Below, piece after piece: positions 60,736-64,000 of a DNA stretch of 64,000 nt. The notes beneath the pieces are model-generated. The model saw only the letters and a program-made list of their open reading frames with translations, was not told where the DNA came from and searched no databases. Positions within the stretch are counted from its first letter, which is position 1; each line of letters starts with the position of its first letter. The translations under genes and the position numbers were made by a program. Source of the DNA: Methanolobus tindarius DSM 2278 (GTDB lineage Archaea > Halobacteriota > Methanosarcinia > Methanosarcinales > Methanosarcinaceae); the NCBI RefSeq assembly GCF_000504205.1, contig NZ_AZAJ01000001.1, positions 1,834,879 to 1,898,878 on the forward strand, in the 5' to 3' direction.

Positions 60736-62811
60736 TCATTTTCTTTTAACAATTGACGAGTAAACACTTCTGATTTCATCATCTGAATAGTTTCCACCCA
60801 GTTTATCTTTTATACTTCTGATGAGGTCATCTTCAAGTTCATCCAGTGCCTTAAGAACTATTTCTTTTTTAAGAGCCGGTTTTTGAATGCTGTTTTTGGA
60901 AATATCAGCTTTACTTTTTTCTTTTGCAGGAACTTTCTTTTTGGCTTCTTTATTTCCCGGCTTTGATGCTTCTTCAGCTTCTAAATGTTCTGCAATAGCT
61001 TTGAGGAACATGTCGCCATATTTTTTGAGTTTGTACTCACCAACCCCTGTTATTTTCAACATTTCTTCCTTTGTAGCTGGTCTTCTTGCAGCCATCTGGC
61101 GAAGACTTGTATCTGCAAATATGATGTAAGGTGGTACATCCTGCATCTGCGCCAGGGATATGCGCAGCTCTTTTAATTTGTCAAATAGGATTTTATCAGG
61201 GTCATCGCTGATTCTGCGATGAACGACTGGATTGCATTCTTCCTCAAATTCATCCTCATCGATATCAGATATAACTGGTTCATATTCTGTTTGCGCATCC
61301 TCTACTTTTCGGGTAAAAGTCACAGTTCTTTTTCCATCAAGTATTTCCAGGCTCTTCTTGTTGAGTTTAAGAAGTGGATAACGTGCTCCCTCTACTTTGA
61401 TTACATCCTGTCTGACCATCTCTCGTGCCATATCCTGCCATTCATTTTTGGAATATTTGTCTCCCTGCCCGAAACTTTTGAGCAGATGGTGTTTTTTGTC
61501 TGTGATCTTCTTTGCCCTGCTACCGGTAAGCACATCTATGACCTGGTTCATTCCAAATCTCTGGTTGAGATCCTGAATGCATTTGATTATCAGTCTGGCT
61601 TCTGTAGTTCCATCAACTTCTATACGTGGCTGAAGGCAGACATCACATTTGCCACAGTTATCCTCTGGTATTTCTTCTCCAAAATACCTCAGCAATACTT
61701 TTCGGCGACAGATGTTACTTTCACAGTAGTCCACCATGTCATTGAGCTGCTTGATTGCGATGTCTCTTTCTTCCTTTTTGTCTTTTTGTTTGATGAAATA
61801 CTCAATTTTGTATTTGTCACCTCGACTGAAAAAGAGTACACATTCACATTCAAGTCCGTCTCGTCCTCCTCTGCCGGTTTCCTGGTAATATCCTTCAAGA
61901 TTTTTGGGAAGGTCATAATGTATGACAAAACGAACATTGGGTTTGTCGATTCCCATTCCAAAGGCAATGGTAGCAACAACAATGTCTGCCCTGTCCTTGA
62001 TGAACATTTCCTGGTTCTTTGCTCTCTGGAGATCAGTAAGGCCTGCATGGTATGAAAGTGCATTAAATCCGTCTTTCCTGAGTTTGGTGGTCAGGCTGTC
62101 CACAGTCCTGCGGCTCTGGCAGTAAATTATTCCGCTTTCACCTTTCTTTTTCCGCAGGTACTTCAGAAGGTTGTTATATGTGTCTTTCTTGGCACGCACA
62201 CGGTAAAACAGGTTCTGCCTGTTAAAGCTTGCAATGTATACTCCACACTGCTCGATACCAAGTTGTTTTATGGTGTCTTCTCTTACCTTTGGGGTAGCTG
62301 TGGCGGTCAGTGCAATAATGGGTATTTCCGGAAACTTCTTTTTTAACATGCCGAGTTTTCTGTACTCCGGTCTAAAATCATGTCCCCATTCTGAGATGCA
62401 GTGACTCTCATCAATGGCAAAAAGGCTTACGTTAAGACTCTTAAGAAGTGTGATGGTGCCTGACATCGTCAACCTTTCAGGTGCCACATAGAGAATTTTG
62501 ATTTCCCCTCTTTTCAGCTCGTCATAAATGCGTTTTGACTGGGCAGGTTTCAGTGTACTGTTAAGGTATGCGGCATCAACACCATTCTCTTTCAGACTGT
62601 CAACCTGGTCCTTCATAAGGGATATCAGCGGAGAGACTACAACTGTGATGCCATCTTTTAGAAGTGCAGGTAGCTGGTAACAAAGAGATTTCCCTCCCCC
62701 GGTAGGCATAAGAACAAAAGTATCACGGTCATTTAGCACATCATTGATTATTTCCTTTTGTAAAGGACGAAAATCAGAATATCCGAAGTACTTGCTGAGA
62801 GTCTCGTGCAT
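60736..62811 (-). CDS. recQ: RecQ-family DNA helicase
   Basis: A 691-residue 3'-5' DNA helicase. Walker A is FVLMPTGGGKSLCYQLPALL (residue ~35), and motif II FAIDESHCISEWGHDFRPEY. Motif VI is GRGGRDGLECECVLFFS. The zinc/RQC region has CESNICRRKVLLRYFGE and CGKCDVC, followed by a winged-helix stretch. An HRDC domain (RQMAARRPATKEEMLKITGVGEYKLKKYG) lies at about 565-620. A Lys/Glu-rich C-terminal tail of about 70 residues ends in a small helical element. Monocistronic. Confidence 0.95.
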   Translation of the reverse strand: MHETLSKYFGYSDFRPLQKEIINDVLNDRDTFVLMPTGGGKSLCYQLPALLKDGITVVVSPLISLMKDQVDSLKENGVDAAYLNSTLKPAQSKRIYDELKRGEIKILYVAPERLTMSGTITLLKSLNVSLFAIDESHCISEWGHDFRPEYRKLGMLKKKFPEIPIIALTATATPKVREDTIKQLGIEQCGVYIASFNRQNLFYRVRAKKDTYNNLLKYLRKKKGESGIIYCQSRRTVDSLTTKLRKDGFNALSYHAGLTDLQRAKNQEMFIKDRADIVVATIAFGMGIDKPNVRFVIHYDLPKNLEGYYQETGRGGRDGLECECVLFFSRGDKYKIEYFIKQKDKKEERDIAIKQLNDMVDYCESNICRRKVLLRYFGEEIPEDNCGKCDVCLQPRIEVDGTTEARLIIKCIQDLNQRFGMNQVIDVLTGSRAKKITDKKHHLLKSFGQGDKYSKNEWQDMAREMVRQDVIKVEGARYPLLKLNKKSLEILDGKRTVTFTRKVEDAQTEYEPVISDIDEDEFEEECNPVVHRRISDDPDKILFDKLKELRISLAQMQDVPPYIIFADTSLRQMAARRPATKEEMLKITGVGEYKLKKYGDMFLKAIAEHLEAEEASKPGNKEAKKKVPAKEKSKADISKNSIQKPALKKEIVLKALDELEDDLIRSIKDKLGGNYSDDEIRSVYSSIVKRK

Positions 62812-62916
62812 CTTTAGACCATACTTGTTTTTCCTGAATATATGTTACTGACGTATTTAATCTTCGGGTATGCAGGGTGAAAGTATTCTACTATTCAGTA
62901 CAGTAAAATTAGAATC

Positions 62917-62981
62917 AAAAAAGAGGGGGTAATGGATGATTTCAGGAGAAAAAGAGGAGGGGATATTTTCCCTGAAATCAT
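62917..62981 (-). terminator. Long hairpin terminator after the second PEF-CTERM gene
   Basis: Arms ATGATTTCAGG and CCTGAAATCAT (62936-62946 and 62971-62981) form a perfect 11-bp stem enclosing an inner GGGGATATTTTCCC element. On the minus strand it is followed by CCCCCTCTTTTTT. Confidence 0.65.
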
Positions 62982-62987
62982 TCCTGT

Positions 62988-63569
62988 TTATTCTCTTCTG
63001 CGCTGCATAACAAGTGCAAGACCTATTATAGCTAGCATTGGTATGGCAATAGTTGGGAACTCCGGAATCTCCTCTCTCTGGCATGTGCAGAACTTCAGGT
63101 TATCGATCCATGCAAACTCAGCATATCCTGTTTCCTGGTAGGTAATTGTAATGTAGGATATGCAACTGTCTCCGTTAGACGCTAATTCTATAATTTCAGG
63201 AATAAACAAATTTCCTCCTGATGCTGTATCAACTACATTTCCCTGATTATCGTATGCTGTAGCTTGAGTCCCTGCATAGCTACTATGTTTAAAGCTCACG
63301 CAGGAAACTTCCGGGAAGAAACTAATAGTTGTTGTTTCTGTGAATTCTGCTACTTTGTTACCGTTTGATGCGCTTCCGGACATTGCAGGTTCAAACGTAA
63401 CTCCATTGTACTGTGTTCCTATTGTTTCTCCGCATGTTGTGTCTTCAAAAGTGATGACCACGCCTTCACAGTCACATCCATAATCGCAATTAGCACAACC
63501 TCCATTTGCGCCTGCAACGACTACAAACAAGGCTAATAAACTCAATAAAATAACTATAATTTTTCTCAT
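62988..63569 (-). CDS. Second PEF-CTERM secreted protein, Cys-rich
   Basis: A 193-residue exported protein. The signal peptide MRKIIVILLSLLALFVVVAGA supports ATG 63569 over an upstream in-frame ATG at 63599. The mature N-terminus is Cys-rich (GGCANCDYGCDCEG), followed by a beta domain with FEDTTCGETIGTQYNGVTFEPA and VSCVSFKHSSYAGTQATAYD, then FCTCQREE. The C-terminal tail has IPEFPT, a hydrophobic helix and QRRRE, as in the protein at 51482. It is probably anchored or released by archaeosortase. The ligand is unknown. Confidence 0.85.
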   Translation of the reverse strand: MRKIIVILLSLLALFVVVAGANGGCANCDYGCDCEGVVITFEDTTCGETIGTQYNGVTFEPAMSGSASNGNKVAEFTETTTISFFPEVSCVSFKHSSYAGTQATAYDNQGNVVDTASGGNLFIPEIIELASNGDSCISYITITYQETGYAEFAWIDNLKFCTCQREEIPEFPTIAIPMLAIIGLALVMQRRRE

Positions 63570-63836
63570 TCTAAAACCCCTTTGATTAAAAACTGCCACG
63601 TATGCAGTATGAACTCTTCAATATTTTCTATTTATATTTCGAGAATATATTAGAATAAGAAACAATGTTAAGCAACAATTTTTCTAAATAATCAAATTCG
63701 GTACATGGTAGGCTATTTTGTAAATACTTTTTATTTTTCTCCGGTAAGGCTCTTATCTCCGGGCGAGCATTAATATGTACGAAACACTATTTCAGGGTAA
63801 AATTCATAGTAATCTTATAATCGGAGTTCTCATTCA

Positions 63837-64000
63837 TGGTAAAAGTAGACAAATTCATTCCTAAAGCAATAGATAAAATCCAGAAGCAGATAGATGGAAA
63901 AGCCATCATAGCACTCTCTGGTGGTGTGGACAGTTCAGTCTGCGCAATACTTGCACATCGTGCCATCGGTGACAAACTTACACCAATTTACATTGACACA
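63837..64000 (+). CDS. guaAB: GMP synthase ATP-pyrophosphatase subunit, 5' part
   Basis: The window ends after 54 codons. [16 protein letters not shown] leads to the PP-loop [23 protein letters not shown], and LTPIYIDT follows, matching the ATP-pyrophosphatase subunit of archaeal GMP synthase. Its glutaminase partner is guaAA at 42819-43388. ATG 63837 is preceded by TCGGAG at 9 nt. Confidence 0.9.

Overview
The window is chromosomal DNA from a methanogenic archaeon, most likely of the family Methanosarcinaceae (Methanolobus/Methanococcoides-like). The evidence is a cytoplasmic F420-dependent methylene-H4MPT dehydrogenase (mtd), O-phosphoseryl-tRNA synthetase (sepS), a fused formaldehyde-activating enzyme/hexulose-phosphate synthase, the archaeal shikimate entry enzymes (ADH synthase and dehydroquinate synthase II), a split GMP synthase, PEF-CTERM surface proteins, many PAS/histidine kinases, TATA-box promoters and A1-U72 initiator tRNA genes. 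Genus-level placement is inference.

Layout. 1-7.7 kb: a UbiA prenyltransferase / geranylgeranyl-reductase / radical SAM operon, serB with a coiled-coil partner, a histidine kinase with an apparent ATT start, and mtd. 7.7-10 kb: a plastic stretch with a pyruvate-kinase-C-domain protein, a decayed duplicate of its 5' end, and an IS5-type element with a -1 frameshift site. 10-24 kb: a membrane histidine kinase, PAC2-DUF473, the sepS-nfi-DUF169 operon, translin and UPF0147, Hef, glyS, an ADH-synthase paralogue and dUTPase. 24-31 kb: two PAS kinases, a DedA-like protein with an apparent ATA start, a candidate structured RNA and an intact ISL3 element with an 8-bp target duplication. 31-42 kb: nth, fae-hps, tpiA, an AT-rich OLD-family nuclease, the five-gene aromatic operon (ADH synthase, DHQ synthase II, aroD, aroE, tyrA) behind two palindromic operators, and a double KaiC ATPase. 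42-54 kb: guaAA, SRP54, tandem initiator tRNAs, purine salvage genes, two half-ferritins, a methyltransferase-ATP-grasp fusion, a PEF-CTERM protein and dinB. 54-64 kb: rps17e-dapA-dapB, pyrB-pyrI, hps-rraA with a prepilin peptidase, recQ, a second PEF-CTERM protein and the start of guaAB.

Most of the window is housekeeping: lysine, aromatic, pyrimidine and purine biosynthesis, C1 metabolism, translation and DNA repair. The accessory signal lies in the two insertion sequences, the duplicated 5' gene fragment, the OLD nuclease, the half-ferritin pair, the enzyme fusion and several unannotated cis-elements. No CRISPR array, rRNA or integrated provirus was seen.
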